The notes: generated by a model from the sequence alone, not told the origin. A stretch of 64,000 nt of DNA from Arthrobacter sp. YD4 (GCF_030410515.1 NZ_JAUHHD010000003.1:496001-560000), one strand, 5' to 3'. Positions 10,060 to 18,625 are shown, numbered from the stretch's first letter. Numbers and translations are program-made.

Positions 10060-10095
10060 ATGACAGCTTGCACGAGGCCCGGCCGTGGGAAGTAA
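10060..10095 (+). CDS. possible 11-codon leader peptide overlapping the GntR gene start
   Basis: An ATG placed 6 nt after the TACGCT -10 element opens an 11-codon frame (MTACTRPGRGK) that ends with TAA at 10093-10095. It overlaps the GTG start of the regulator (10085) in a different frame and ends 10 nt before the alternative ATG at 10106. If the transcript is leaderless, this would be the first frame translated. Whether it is made or has a regulatory role is unknown. Confidence 0.35.
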   Translation: MTACTRPGRGK

Positions 10096-10873
10096 CGCCG
10101 CCCGGATGGCCGGCGAGATCGACCGTTCCAGCGGGGTTCCCATCTACGTCCAGCTGCGCGAGATCCTGCGCACCCACATCGCCACCTCCTGCCCGCCGGG
10201 CTCGGCCCTGCCGTCGGAGCGGGAGCTCTCAGAGCGGTTCGGCTTGGCCCGCATGACCGTCCGCCAGGCTATCGACGCCCTCGTCGGTGAGGAGGTCATC
10301 GAACGGGTCGTGGGGCTAGGGACGTTCGTCAGGAAACCAAAGCTGGACCTCCAGGTGAAGCTGACCTCCTACAGCGAGGAAATGCAGCGCCGCGGCATGG
10401 TCCCGGCGGCCAAGGTCCTCAGCTTCGAGCAAATCGGCGCCAGCGCGTTCCTGGCCCGCGAACTCCAGCTGGAGGAGGGAACGCCCGTGGTCCGCTTCCG
10501 GCGGCTCCTTCTGGCGGACAACGAACCCATGAGCGTGGACGAGAACTTCATTCCCGCACACCGCGTGCCGGGCCTGCTCGACGGTGATCCGCCGACGTCG
10601 CTCTACAACGTCCTCAGCGAACGCTACGGCCTGGTGATGGAGTGGGGCGAGGACATGATCGAGGCGACCGCCGCCTCGCCGTCGACCGCCCGGCTGCTCA
10701 ATGTCGAGGTAGGTTCGCCGCTGCTGAAGATCCAGCGGCACGCCTTCGTGGCCCGCGCCATGGTGGACTACTCAGTCTCCTATTACCGGGCCGACCGGTA
10801 CAAGCTCTGGGTCCCGTTGCAGCGGCCCGGCGTGCGTCCCACCAGGAACTACGTCAGCGGCTACCGGCCCTAG
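10085..10873 (+). CDS. GntR/HutC-family regulator, DasR/NagR-like
   Basis: The 262-residue protein has an N-terminal winged-helix GntR domain (about residues 15-85; LPSERELSERFGLARMTVRQ and a GTFV wing). A C-terminal UTRA ligand domain follows (about 100-255), ending in YRADRYKLWVPLQRP, a tail shared with DasR-type regulators of aminosugar metabolism. Such proteins bind dre sites and are released by phosphorylated aminosugars. A near-consensus dre site lies upstream, between this gene and the HPr gene. The start is uncertain: GTG 10085 or ATG 10106, the latter just after a short leader ORF. It is followed by a strong terminator. Confidence 0.88.
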   Translation: MGSNAARMAGEIDRSSGVPIYVQLREILRTHIATSCPPGSALPSERELSERFGLARMTVRQAIDALVGEEVIERVVGLGTFVRKPKLDLQVKLTSYSEEMQRRGMVPAAKVLSFEQIGASAFLARELQLEEGTPVVRFRRLLLADNEPMSVDENFIPAHRVPGLLDGDPPTSLYNVLSERYGLVMEWGEDMIEATAASPSTARLLNVEVGSPLLKIQRHAFVARAMVDYSVSYYRADRYKLWVPLQRPGVRPTRNYVSGYRP

Positions 10874-10926
10874 GCGCCGGTCGCCACGGGGACCAGGCCA
10901 TAGCACTGGACGTCCCCGGAAACACA

Positions 10927-10961
10927 GAAGAGGCCCGATCCATCAGGACCGGGCCTCTTCT
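10927..10961. terminator. terminator between the GntR gene and qcrB
   Basis: An AGAAGAGGCCCG / CGGGCCTCTTCT stem with an 11-nt loop lies between two convergent genes and can serve both; the right side ends TTCTAT. Confidence 0.85.
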
Positions 10962-10979
10962 ATGTCTTATGAGGGGAGA

Positions 10980-12665
10980 CTAGTGGCTGAGCGTCTTCTG
11001 CTCGGCGTTCGCCTCGACCGCCTCGTGGGCGCCGTGGTGGCTGTGGGCCGCCGCGAGCTCCGTGGGCGTGACCGGTGCCACCCGGTCCTCGAAGAACCAG
11101 CGGGAGAGCTTGGCGCGGCGGTTTTCCTTGCGGTCCACCACACCCTTCTCGTTCGGCTGGGCCGGGAGCGGCTTCGGGGACTCGAAGCCGACCAGCTTGT
11201 AGCGCTTGTACTCGTCCAGCGGGGCGTGGACCTCGATGAACTCACCGTGCGGCAGGCGCACGATGCGGCCGGTCTCACGGCCGTGCAGGGCGATCTCACG
11301 GTCCTTGCGCTGCAGCGCCAGGGCGACGCGCTTGGTCACGATGAACGCGATGACCGGGCCGATGAAGAACAGTGCGCGCAGCCAGTAGGTGACGTCGTTC
11401 AGGGCCACGTGGAAGTGCGTGGCGATGAGGTCGGAACCAGCTGCTGCCCACATCACGCAGTACCACACGAAGCCGGCCATGCCGATGGCGGTACGGGTCG
11501 GGGCGTTGCGCGGACGGTCCAGGACGTGGTGCTCGCGGTCATCCTTGGTGATCCAGCGTTCGATCCACGGGTAAGTGAACATCACGGTGAAGAGGATGCC
11601 CGCCGGGACCAGGGCCGGCAGCAGGACGTTGAAGGTGAATACGTGGCCGAAGAAGATCTGCTCCACGTGCCAGTTGCCGAACGTGCCGGGCATCAGGCGG
11701 AGGGCGCCGTCGACGAATCCGATGTACCAGTCAGGCTGGGTGCCTGCGGAGACGGGGGAGGGGTCGTAGGGACCGTAGTTCCAGATCGGGTTGATGGTGA
11801 AGAAACCGGCCATGAGGGCGATGACACCGAACACGATGAAGAAGAAGCCGCCGGCCTTGGCCGCGTAGACCGGGCCGAGGGGGTAGCCGACGACGTTGCC
11901 GTCGTTGCGTCCCGGGCCGGGGTACTGGGTGTGCTTGTGCACGACGACCATGAACAGGTGCGCGGCGATCATCAGGAGGATCAGGGCCGGAACCAGCAGG
12001 ATGTGCAGCACATACAGGCGGCCGATGATGGCCGTGCCCGGGAACTCGCCGCCGAAGAGGAAGAACGAGATGTAGGTGCCGATCACGGGGATGGACTTGA
12101 TCACGCCGTCGATGATGCGCAGGCCGTTACCGGAGAGCAGGTCATCGGGGAGGGAGTAACCGGTGAAGCCGGCGGCCATGGCCAGGATCAGCAGGACGGA
12201 GCCGATGACCCAGTTCATCTCGCGGGGCTTGCGGAAGGCGCCGGTGAAGAACACGCGGAGCATGTGCACGGCCACGGAGGCCACGAACAGCAGTGCCGAC
12301 CAGTGGTGCACCTGGCGCATGAACAGGCCGCCGCGGACATCGAAGGAGATGTTCAGCGAGGAGTTGTACGCCACGGACATCTCGACGTTCTTCAGCGGCA
12401 TGTAGGAACCCTGGTAGTGGGTCTCAGCCATCGACGGATCGAAGAAGAAGGTCAGGAAGGTGCCGGAGAGCAGCAGGATGACGAAGGAGTACAGCGCCAC
12501 CTCGCCGAACATGAAGGACCAGTGGTCGGGGAAGACCTTCCGGCCGAATTCGCGGAGGATGCCCGATCCGCCGACGCGCTGGTCGACGAAGTCGGTGATG
12601 CGGCCGCCCTTGGTCTTGGCGACGAAGGTGGGGGTGTCAGCTGTTGATGTTGCGCTCATGCTCAT
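10980..12665 (-). CDS. qcrB: cytochrome bc1 complex cytochrome b subunit
   Basis: The membrane-bound quinol-oxidising subunit has 561 residues from the chosen ATG. Heme ligands lie in helices with HH at about 120/121, H134, H221 and H236, and the quinol-site motif is PDWY at 311-314, the actinobacterial form of PEWY. The C-terminal third (after about 440) is a charged cytoplasmic extension typical of actinobacteria, ending VEANAEQKTLSH. ATG 12665 was chosen because GGGAG lies just upstream; ATG 12659 is also possible. It overlaps the end of qcrA by 29 bp, so the two are coupled. It is the last gene of ctaE-qcrCAB. Confidence 0.97.
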   Translation of the reverse strand: MSMSATSTADTPTFVAKTKGGRITDFVDQRVGGSGILREFGRKVFPDHWSFMFGEVALYSFVILLLSGTFLTFFFDPSMAETHYQGSYMPLKNVEMSVAYNSSLNISFDVRGGLFMRQVHHWSALLFVASVAVHMLRVFFTGAFRKPREMNWVIGSVLLILAMAAGFTGYSLPDDLLSGNGLRIIDGVIKSIPVIGTYISFFLFGGEFPGTAIIGRLYVLHILLVPALILLMIAAHLFMVVVHKHTQYPGPGRNDGNVVGYPLGPVYAAKAGGFFFIVFGVIALMAGFFTINPIWNYGPYDPSPVSAGTQPDWYIGFVDGALRLMPGTFGNWHVEQIFFGHVFTFNVLLPALVPAGILFTVMFTYPWIERWITKDDREHHVLDRPRNAPTRTAIGMAGFVWYCVMWAAAGSDLIATHFHVALNDVTYWLRALFFIGPVIAFIVTKRVALALQRKDREIALHGRETGRIVRLPHGEFIEVHAPLDEYKRYKLVGFESPKPLPAQPNEKGVVDRKENRRAKLSRWFFEDRVAPVTPTELAAAHSHHGAHEAVEANAEQKTLSH

Positions 12666-13707
12666 CACGCTCCCAGTAGCTAGGTCCAACAGGTTCTTTG
12701 AAGTCGCTCGTCGCGTAGAGGTAACCCTCATCGTCAACGGCGATGGGCAGCTGCGGGAGCGGCCGGCTGGCGGGGCCGAAGATGACCTTGCATTCCTGGG
12801 TCAGGTCGAAGGTCGACTGGTGGCACGGGCACAGCAGGTGGTGCGTCTGCTGCTCGTAGAGAGCGACAGGGCAACCGACGTGGGTGCAGATCTTGGAGTA
12901 GGCAACGATGCCGTTGTAGCCCCAGTCCTCGCGCCCCGGGGAGGGGTTGAGCGATTCCGGGTTCAGGCGCATGAGCAGGACGACCGACTTGGCCTTCTCG
13001 TTCAGCTTGCCCGACTCCAGCTCGTTCAGGCCTTCCGGGATGACGTGGAAGGCGGAGCCGATGGTGACGTCCGAGGCCTTGATGGGGGTGCCATCAGGGT
13101 CGCGGGTGAGGCGCTTGGTCTTGCCGTTGACCGGTGCCCACATGGTGTGGGCCAGCTTGTCGTCCGGACGGGGACCGAGGTCGCCGAAGACGGCCAGGGC
13201 CGGCAGCGGGGCGAGGGCGACGGCACCGAGCAGGGTGTTGCGGATCAGCGGGCGGCGCTTGATGCCGGTTTCCTCGACGATGTCGTCGACGATCCGGACG
13301 GCGGCCTGGCGGTCCTCTTCGGTGCGGATGGCGTGACGCTCTTCCGACACTTCGTGGTCCGGCATGAGGGCCTTCGCCCAGTGCACGATGCCCGTGCCGA
13401 TGCCCAGCATCGCGAACGCGGTGCCGATGCCCAGCAGGGTGTTCTGCAGCCGGATGGTGGCGATCGAGGAGTCGTTTCCAAGATCGATGGCGAAGTACGC
13501 CACCAGGAATATCAGGGTACCAACGACGGATACGCCGAACAGGAGGGCCACCTGCCGTTCCGCTCGCTTTGCGGCCTTCGGGTCCGTGTCAGCCAGGCGC
13601 AAACGGTGCGGGGGAATTCCAGGATCCTGGAACTTCTCCACCTCGCTCTGACCAGCCGTAGCTACGGTGCCCGAGTGGTTCGGACTGCCGTCACTATGGT
13701 TGCCCAT
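12637..13707 (-). CDS. qcrA: cytochrome bc1 complex Rieske iron-sulfur subunit
   Basis: The 356-residue Rieske subunit passes electrons from quinol to cytochrome cc. It has three membrane segments (about 51-72, 88-110 and 155-175), as in other actinobacterial QcrA, instead of the single helix of other bacteria. The Rieske domain carries CTHVGC (C274, H276) and CPCH (C293, C295, H296). The ATG at 13707 was preferred to one at 13719 because a GAGG lies at proper distance. The 96-bp gap to qcrC holds no recognisable signal. Confidence 0.97.
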   Translation of the reverse strand: MGNHSDGSPNHSGTVATAGQSEVEKFQDPGIPPHRLRLADTDPKAAKRAERQVALLFGVSVVGTLIFLVAYFAIDLGNDSSIATIRLQNTLLGIGTAFAMLGIGTGIVHWAKALMPDHEVSEERHAIRTEEDRQAAVRIVDDIVEETGIKRRPLIRNTLLGAVALAPLPALAVFGDLGPRPDDKLAHTMWAPVNGKTKRLTRDPDGTPIKASDVTIGSAFHVIPEGLNELESGKLNEKAKSVVLLMRLNPESLNPSPGREDWGYNGIVAYSKICTHVGCPVALYEQQTHHLLCPCHQSTFDLTQECKVIFGPASRPLPQLPIAVDDEGYLYATSDFKEPVGPSYWERDEHERNINS

Positions 13708-13803
13708 AATTCGCCTCATCCTTCTCTCGTCCCGGCTCTCGCCGGGTTAGTTTTCAATTCAACCTGCCGGCGGGCCGGCAGAAATTCTTACGGGGTGCGG
13801 AGC

Positions 13804-14592
13804 CTAGGAGGTCCGCGAGGTCAGCCAGATGGTGAAGGCGATGATGACGCCCAGGCCGGCGATCCAGACAAACAGGCCTTCGGAGACCGGGCCGAGGGCG
13901 CCGAGGTCGTTGCCGCCCGGGGAGCCGTTGGATTCGATCTGCTTGAGGAAGGTGATGATGTCGCGCTTGCCCTCGGGGGAGACGTTGGCGTCGGAGAAGA
14001 CCGGCATGTTCTGCGGGCCGGTGACCATGGCCTCGTAGATGTGCTTGCCGGACACGTCGGCCAGGGCCGGGGCGAACTTGCCCTTGGTCAGCGCGCCACC
14101 GGCAGCGGCGGCGTTGTGGCACATGGCGCAGTTGGTGCGGAACAGCTCGCCACCCTTGGCGGCGTCGCCCTTCTCGTCGAGGACTCCGGCTTCCGGGATG
14201 GAGGGGCCGGGGCCCAGGGAGGCTACATAGGCAGCCAGCTGGTGGGTCTGCTCCTCGTTGAACTGGGCGGGCTTCTTGTAGGCCTGCGGACCGTTCATCT
14301 GCATGGGCATACGGCCGGTTCCCACCTGGAAGTCAACCGCGGCGGCGCCGACGCCGACGAGCGACGGGCCCGCCTGCGATCCGCTGGCACCCATGCCATG
14401 GCAGGTGGCGCAGTTGGCGGCGAACAGCTTGCCGCCTTCCTCCGCGTCGCTTGCGCTGAAGCTCGTGGTGTCGGCCTTGGCCTGGTTGACGGTGGTGGCG
14501 ACGGCGTACAGCCCACCAGTGATGAGGAGGCCCATCAACAACAGTGCAACTGCTGCCAGTGGGTGACGTCGCTTCTGCGAGAGTGCCTTCAC
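13804..14592 (-). CDS. qcrC: cytochrome bc1 complex diheme cytochrome c subunit
   Basis: This 262-residue protein carries two heme c sites, CATCH at 61-65 and CAMCH at 155-159, on the outer face of the membrane. It is anchored by an N-terminal helix (about 11-32) and a C-terminal helix (about 238-258). In actinobacteria it replaces both cytochrome c1 and soluble cytochrome c and hands electrons directly to CuA of CtaC. It lies between ctaE and qcrA in the same operon. Length and two-heme layout fit the family. Confidence 0.97.
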   Translation of the reverse strand: MKALSQKRRHPLAAVALLLMGLLITGGLYAVATTVNQAKADTTSFSASDAEEGGKLFAANCATCHGMGASGSQAGPSLVGVGAAAVDFQVGTGRMPMQMNGPQAYKKPAQFNEEQTHQLAAYVASLGPGPSIPEAGVLDEKGDAAKGGELFRTNCAMCHNAAAAGGALTKGKFAPALADVSGKHIYEAMVTGPQNMPVFSDANVSPEGKRDIITFLKQIESNGSPGGNDLGALGPVSEGLFVWIAGLGVIIAFTIWLTSRTS

Positions 14593-14679
14593 GTGGTGGT
14601 TCCTTTTTTCGATGCTGCGTTGGCTCCGGGAGCCGCTTCTTGAAATTCTATCTCTTGTAGAAAGAGAGACAAGGGGTGG

Positions 14680-15318
14680 CTACTTGAGGACGTAGATGAC
14701 CAGGAAGAGGCCGATCCACACGACGTCGACGAAGTGCCAGTAGTACGAGGTGACGATCGCGGACGTTGCCTCGAAGTGTCCGAACTTCTTGGCCGCGAAG
14801 GAGCGTCCCATGATGAGCAGGAACGCGATGAGGCCGCCGATGACGTGGAGGCCGTGGAAGCCGGTGGTCATGTAGAACGCCGAGCCGTAAGCGTTGGAGG
14901 AGAGCGAGACGTGCTCGGAGACGAGCATGGCGTACTCGGTCGACTGGCCGGCCACGAAGAACGCACCCATGATGAATGTGAGCGTGAACCACTCATTCAT
15001 TCCCCAGCGGGAGAAGCTCAGCGGACCGCCAAGGCGGCGCGGCTGAAGCCGTTCCGCGGCGAAGACGCCCATCTGGCAAGTGAAGGAACTGGCCACGAGG
15101 ACGATCGTGTTAACGAGCGCAAAGGGGAAGTTGAGCTTGGCCGTCTCTTCAGCCCACATCTGTCCGGACGTCGAACGGAGTGTGAAGTACATGGCAAAGA
15201 GACCGGCGAAGAACATCAACTCACTGGAGAGCCAGACAACGGTTCCAACGGAAACCATGTTCGGGCGGTTCAGCGTGGGGTGCGCCGGGGTACTGGGGGC
15301 ATGGGTCGCAGATGTCAC
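14680..15318 (-). CDS. ctaE: cytochrome c oxidase subunit III
   Basis: The 212-residue protein has seven hydrophobic helices as in short bacterial subunit III (two-plus-five type), beginning [20 protein letters not shown] near residue 20. The frame stays open far upstream through antisense trpD, but the true start is the GTG at 15318 (VTSATHAP). That GTG sits exactly where a leaderless transcript from a TTGGGC-18-CATAAT promoter would begin. It heads the ctaE-qcrC-qcrA-qcrB operon and is divergent from trpD. Confidence 0.95.
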   Translation of the reverse strand: MTSATHAPSTPAHPTLNRPNMVSVGTVVWLSSELMFFAGLFAMYFTLRSTSGQMWAEETAKLNFPFALVNTIVLVASSFTCQMGVFAAERLQPRRLGGPLSFSRWGMNEWFTLTFIMGAFFVAGQSTEYAMLVSEHVSLSSNAYGSAFYMTTGFHGLHVIGGLIAFLLIMGRSFAAKKFGHFEATSAIVTSYYWHFVDVVWIGLFLVIYVLK

Positions 15319-15324
15319 ATAGAC

Positions 15325-15354
15325 ATTATGTCTGTAAAAGTCCTGTGTGCCCAA
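15325..15354 (-). promoter_or_regulatory. ctaE-qcrCAB promoter, leaderless
   Basis: On the - strand, TTGGGC (15349-15354) and CATAAT (15325-15330) are separated by 18 nt. Six bases separate the -10 from the GTG start at 15318, predicting a transcript that starts at the initiation codon. Confidence 0.65.
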
Positions 15355-15453
15355 CGCGAACCGCCTTTTGAGGGCACTTTTTCTACAAAGACGCGAAATC
15401 GCGGGGAAAAGTTCCGCGGGCCTTCGCATTGGGCATTGCGGCTCCCGGCTCGA

Positions 15454-15459
15454 TAGCAT
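15454..15459 (+). promoter_or_regulatory. -10 element of trpD (leaderless)
   Basis: TAGCAT lies 6 nt before the GTG at 15466. No Shine-Dalgarno is visible. Confidence 0.55.
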
Positions 15460-15465
15460 CGGACC

Positions 15466-16524
15466 GTGACTTCCCAGGCATCTACACCGGCTGCAAGCAG
15501 GACCTGGCCGCGCCTTATCGGCGCCCTGATCAAGGGTGAGGACCTCACCGCCGGCGACACCGCCTGGGCCATGGCCTCGATCATGTCCGGTGAGGCCTCG
15601 CCGGCACAGGTGGCCGGGTTCCTTGTATCGCTGCGCGCCAAGGGCGAGACGGTGGCCGAACTCACAGGCCTGGTCGAGTCGATGATCAACTCCGCCAACC
15701 CGCTGGAGATCGTCGGGGAGAAGCTGGACATCGTCGGCACCGGCGGGGACCAGCTGAACACCGTGAACATCTCCACCATGGCCGCGCTCATCTCCGCCGG
15801 CGCCGGCGCCAAAGTGGTCAAGCACGGCGGTCGGGCGGCGTCGTCGGCGTCCGGCTCCGCCGACGTTCTCGAGGCGCTCGGCGTCCGGTTGGACCTGCCG
15901 ATCCCGCGGGTGGCCCGCAACGCCGAAGAAGCGGGCATCACCTTCTGCTTCGCCCAGGTCTTCCACCCCTCCATGCGGCATGCCGCCGTCGCCCGGCGCG
16001 ACCTTGGTGTTCCGACGGCCTTCAACTTCCTGGGGCCAATGACCAACCCGGCGCACGTCCAGGCCTCCGCGGTGGGTGTGGCTAACGAGCGGATGGCGCC
16101 GCTGGTGGCCGGGGTGCTGGCCCGGCGCGGCAGCCGCGGCCTGGTGTTCCGCGGCGACGACGGCCTCGATGAACTGACCACCACCGGCCCCTCCCGCATC
16201 TGGGAGATCCGGAACGGCGACGTCGCCGAGCAGACCTTCGACCCGCGCGAGCTGGGCATCCGTCAGGCGACGGTGGCGGAACTGCGCGGAGGCGACGCCG
16301 CGGCGAACGCCGCCGTCGTTCGGTCCGTGCTGGCCGGAGATCCCGGGCCGGCGCTGGACGCGGCCCTGCTTAATGCCGCGGCGGGCCTGGTGGCCTTCGA
16401 CCTGGATGCCGCCGGGCCGCTGACCGAGCGGATGGCCGCGGCGATGAAGCGGGCCGAGGAAGCTGTGCACTCGGGTGCCGCCGCCGCCGTCCTGGACCGC
16501 TGGGTGGCGCTGTCCCGCGACTAA
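15466..16524 (+). CDS. trpD: anthranilate phosphoribosyltransferase
   Basis: The enzyme transfers phosphoribose from PRPP to anthranilate in tryptophan synthesis. The 352-residue protein has the glycine-rich PRPP loop [14 protein letters not shown] (about residue 88), the [21 protein letters not shown] segment split around residue 120, and the anthranilate-binding region typical of glycosyltransferase family 3. It stands alone without other trp genes and is divergent from ctaE, the same arrangement as in mycobacteria. The GTG start lies 6 nt from TAGCAT, so it is probably leaderless. Confidence 0.96.
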   Translation: MTSQASTPAASRTWPRLIGALIKGEDLTAGDTAWAMASIMSGEASPAQVAGFLVSLRAKGETVAELTGLVESMINSANPLEIVGEKLDIVGTGGDQLNTVNISTMAALISAGAGAKVVKHGGRAASSASGSADVLEALGVRLDLPIPRVARNAEEAGITFCFAQVFHPSMRHAAVARRDLGVPTAFNFLGPMTNPAHVQASAVGVANERMAPLVAGVLARRGSRGLVFRGDDGLDELTTTGPSRIWEIRNGDVAEQTFDPRELGIRQATVAELRGGDAAANAAVVRSVLAGDPGPALDAALLNAAAGLVAFDLDAAGPLTERMAAAMKRAEEAVHSGAAAAVLDRWVALSRD

Positions 16525-16594
16525 ACAGTCGCCGGCCGCGCGTGGCTGTGAGCGCTCGAGTGTCTACTGCCTGAGCCTTTGTTGCGCGAGGCGC

Positions 16595-16876
16595 TTACTG
16601 CTCGAAGCCGAGGGCGAAGGCCGCGTCGAGGTCGTGCTGGGAGTAGGCGCGGAAGGCGATGTGCGTGGTGGTGTGCACCACAGCCGGAACTTTGGAGAGC
16701 TTGTCCGCGATGACATCCGCCAGATCCTCGTGCTTGGCCACCCGGGCGATGGCGATCAGATCCCACTCGCCGGTGACGGAGTAGACCTCGCTGATGCCCG
16801 GGATCGACGAAATTTTCTCGGCCGTCTCCGGGATGGCGGAAGCGTCAGTCTTGATCAGGACGAAAGCGGTGATCAC
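16595..16876 (-). CDS. stand-alone Lrp/AsnC ligand-binding (RAM) domain protein
   Basis: The 93-residue protein consists only of the RAM ligand-binding fold of Lrp/AsnC regulators (ITAFVLIKTD..., SVTGEWDLIAIARV, HTTTHIAFRAYS). It has no DNA-binding helix-turn-helix. Such single-domain proteins oligomerise and bind amino acids, and are common in actinobacteria beside trpD or the cytochrome genes, but their role is not established. GTG start with GAAAGG upstream. Function is therefore left open. Confidence 0.85.
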   Translation of the reverse strand: MITAFVLIKTDASAIPETAEKISSIPGISEVYSVTGEWDLIAIARVAKHEDLADVIADKLSKVPAVVHTTTHIAFRAYSQHDLDAAFALGFEQ

Positions 16877-16974
16877 GTGGGGACCTTTCGGAGCGGGTGC
16901 ATCATTGCCGGGGTGCCGCAGCAGGGCCGAAGCCGCCGGTGCGGGCAGGCCCGGATGGTTGCAAGCCTAGTCCA

Positions 16975-17409
16975 TCAGCTCCCGCTGCGGCGGGAGCGCA
17001 GCCGCCTCACGCCCGCGGCCAGGAGGCGCCAGCCGAGCAGGAAAACGGCGACGGCAATCAGGGCGACAATCACGAACGGAAGTACCACTACCTGGCCGGT
17101 GAGGGCCCGAAGCAGCATGCCCACCGCCACCGTGGCGAGCCAGATGACGACGCCGGTCGGCCACACCGCCAGCGGACGGCGCCAGAGACGGAAGACCAGC
17201 CAGCCAGCCGCGGCTCCGGCCAGGAACGGCCACGCGGTGGCCAGCACGCCGGTGACGATTTCGCCGCGCTGGTGGGCGTCGCGCCCGATGGCGGCGAAGA
17301 GCAGGATCAGGAGCGCGTCCGCGGCAGCCGCCAGGATCGCGGTGCGCGGCGCGGGGCGGCGCCCGTCTAGGGGCTGGTTCTGGTGCGGTGCTGGGGCGCT
17401 AAGGGGCAT
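16975..17409 (-). CDS. DUF3054 membrane protein
   Basis: A 144-residue protein has four predicted membrane helices (about 23-42, 51-74, 79-101, 106-130). It carries the family's conserved pattern FAAIGRDAHQRG after helix 1, TAWPFLAGAAAGWL in helix 2 and TVAVGMLLRAL in helix 3, followed by a basic tail. This is the DUF3054 family of unknown function. ATG 17409 lies 6 nt from TAAACT and has no Shine-Dalgarno, so the gene is probably leaderless. Confidence 0.87.
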   Translation of the reverse strand: MPLSAPAPHQNQPLDGRRPAPRTAILAAAADALLILLFAAIGRDAHQRGEIVTGVLATAWPFLAGAAAGWLVFRLWRRPLAVWPTGVVIWLATVAVGMLLRALTGQVVVLPFVIVALIAVAVFLLGWRLLAAGVRRLRSRRSGS

Positions 17410-17415
17410 GCCCCA

Positions 17416-17421
17416 AGTTTA
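17416..17421 (-). promoter_or_regulatory. -10 element of the DUF3054 gene (leaderless)
   Basis: TAAACT on the - strand is separated by TGGGGC (6 nt) from the ATG at 17409. Confidence 0.5.
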
Positions 17422-17565
17422 ACCGGGATCGGCAGGACCGGATTCCTGTGCCCGGAAGCTCGACCGATCCCCGGCCGGTTCCCCGGACCGTGGATTTCGT
17501 CGCCCCGCGCGGCTAGCATGGGCGCGACTCATTACATCGGCAGAAACAGCACGAAGGGGTGCGCA

Positions 17566-18141
17566 ATGACAACACTCGCCGATCGGCCGACAACGGGCCT
17601 GGTCGTGATCGACGTCCAGAATGGCGTCGTCGAGGGAGCCTACGAGCGGGACCGGGTGGTCCGGAACATCGGTGGGCTGGTCGAGAGGGCCCGCGAGGCG
17701 GGGGTTCCGGTGGTCTGGGTGCAGCACTCTTCCGAGCACCTGGCACGCGGCAGCGAAGAGTGGGGAATCGTCCCCGAACTCTCGCCGCACGACTCCGAGC
17801 CGGTGGTCCACAAGAAGTATGCCGACTCGTTCGAGGACACCGACCTGGAGGAGGTCCTCGCTTCGGCCGGGATCGGCAGGCTGGTGGTGTCGGGCGCCCA
17901 GACGGACGAATGCATCCGGTCCACCATCCACGGCGCGTTCGTCCGCGGCTACGACGTGACGCTGGTGGGTGACGCGCACACCACCGAGGACCAGTCCGAG
18001 TGGGGTGCTCCCAGCCCGGACCTGGTCATTGCGCACACCAATCTCTACTGGCAGTTCCACACCGCCCCGGGCCGCACCGCGGCGGTGCAGGACGCCGCCG
18101 CGGTGGACTTTGCCGGCGACAGTACGGGGGAGGAAGCCTAA
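17566..18141 (+). CDS. isochorismatase-family cysteine hydrolase
   Basis: The 191-residue protein has the catalytic triad of the family: D16 in VVIDVQNG, a lysine at 83/84 in VHKKYADSF, and C116 in AQTDECIRST, preceded by the VVSG turn with the cis-peptide. Members hydrolyse amides such as nicotinamide, carbamoylsarcosine or isochorismate; the substrate here is unknown. GAAGGGG before the ATG supports the start, and TAGCAT at 17514-17519 is a likely -10 with a leader of about 40 nt. Its stop codon overlaps the stop codon of the convergent tautomerase gene. Confidence 0.9.
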   Translation: MTTLADRPTTGLVVIDVQNGVVEGAYERDRVVRNIGGLVERAREAGVPVVWVQHSSEHLARGSEEWGIVPELSPHDSEPVVHKKYADSFEDTDLEEVLASAGIGRLVVSGAQTDECIRSTIHGAFVRGYDVTLVGDAHTTEDQSEWGAPSPDLVIAHTNLYWQFHTAPGRTAAVQDAAAVDFAGDSTGEEA

Positions 18142-18527
18142 AGCTCCCCGGTGAGGAACTGGGCGGTGCCGTTGCCGAAGGACCAGTCGGCGGCGTCGTT
18201 CTCGGTGATGGTGACGATCAGGTCCTGGGGGCTGATGCCGCACTTCGCCTCGAGTCCCGTGGCCAGGAGCCGGTAGAGCTTCTGCTTCGCGTCCTCCGCC
18301 CGGCGCCGGCTGGTGAAGCGCAGGACGACGAGATCGTTGCTGCGGGTCATCCCCAGCCCGGTGTCCAGGGCGACCATCTCGTTGGGCTTGTGCTGGGTCA
18401 GGATCTGGTATCGGTCGGTGGGCGGCACCTCGAAGGCCTCCACCATTGACTCGTGAACCGTGTCCAGCAACGCCTGCAGCTGGTCCTGGGTGCGTCCTTC
18501 GACGACGTCGATGTTGATCAGTGGCAT
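18138..18527 (-). CDS. tautomerase-superfamily protein (4-oxalocrotonate tautomerase-like)
   Basis: The 129-residue protein starts MPLINIDVVEGR, so removal of Met exposes the N-terminal proline that acts as the general base in the tautomerase superfamily. It is about twice the length of a single 4-OT subunit, like the fused-domain members of the family. GGGAGG four bases before ATG 18527 decides the start; the frame is open upstream. It is convergent with the cysteine hydrolase, with 4-bp overlapping ends. The substrate is unknown. Confidence 0.85.
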   Translation of the reverse strand: MPLINIDVVEGRTQDQLQALLDTVHESMVEAFEVPPTDRYQILTQHKPNEMVALDTGLGMTRSNDLVVLRFTSRRRAEDAKQKLYRLLATGLEAKCGISPQDLIVTITENDAADWSFGNGTAQFLTGEL

Positions 18528-18625
18528 GGTGCCTCCCGGGTCGGTGCAGTGCGGGACTGCGTTGAATGCTGTCACTTATGGGCAAGTCACCGGAGCTGGC
18601 CAAAATTCCGCCAATACCTCTGTGT

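Noticed and set aside
10962..12647. Long + strand open frame across qcrB (561 codons)
   Set aside because: It is antisense to the well-conserved qcrB. Long shadow frames are expected in high-GC DNA and the product has no domain pattern.
14680..16470. ctaE as a 596-residue protein
   Set aside because: The extra N-terminal part is antisense to trpD. The family length and the promoter 6 nt before GTG 15318 set the start there.
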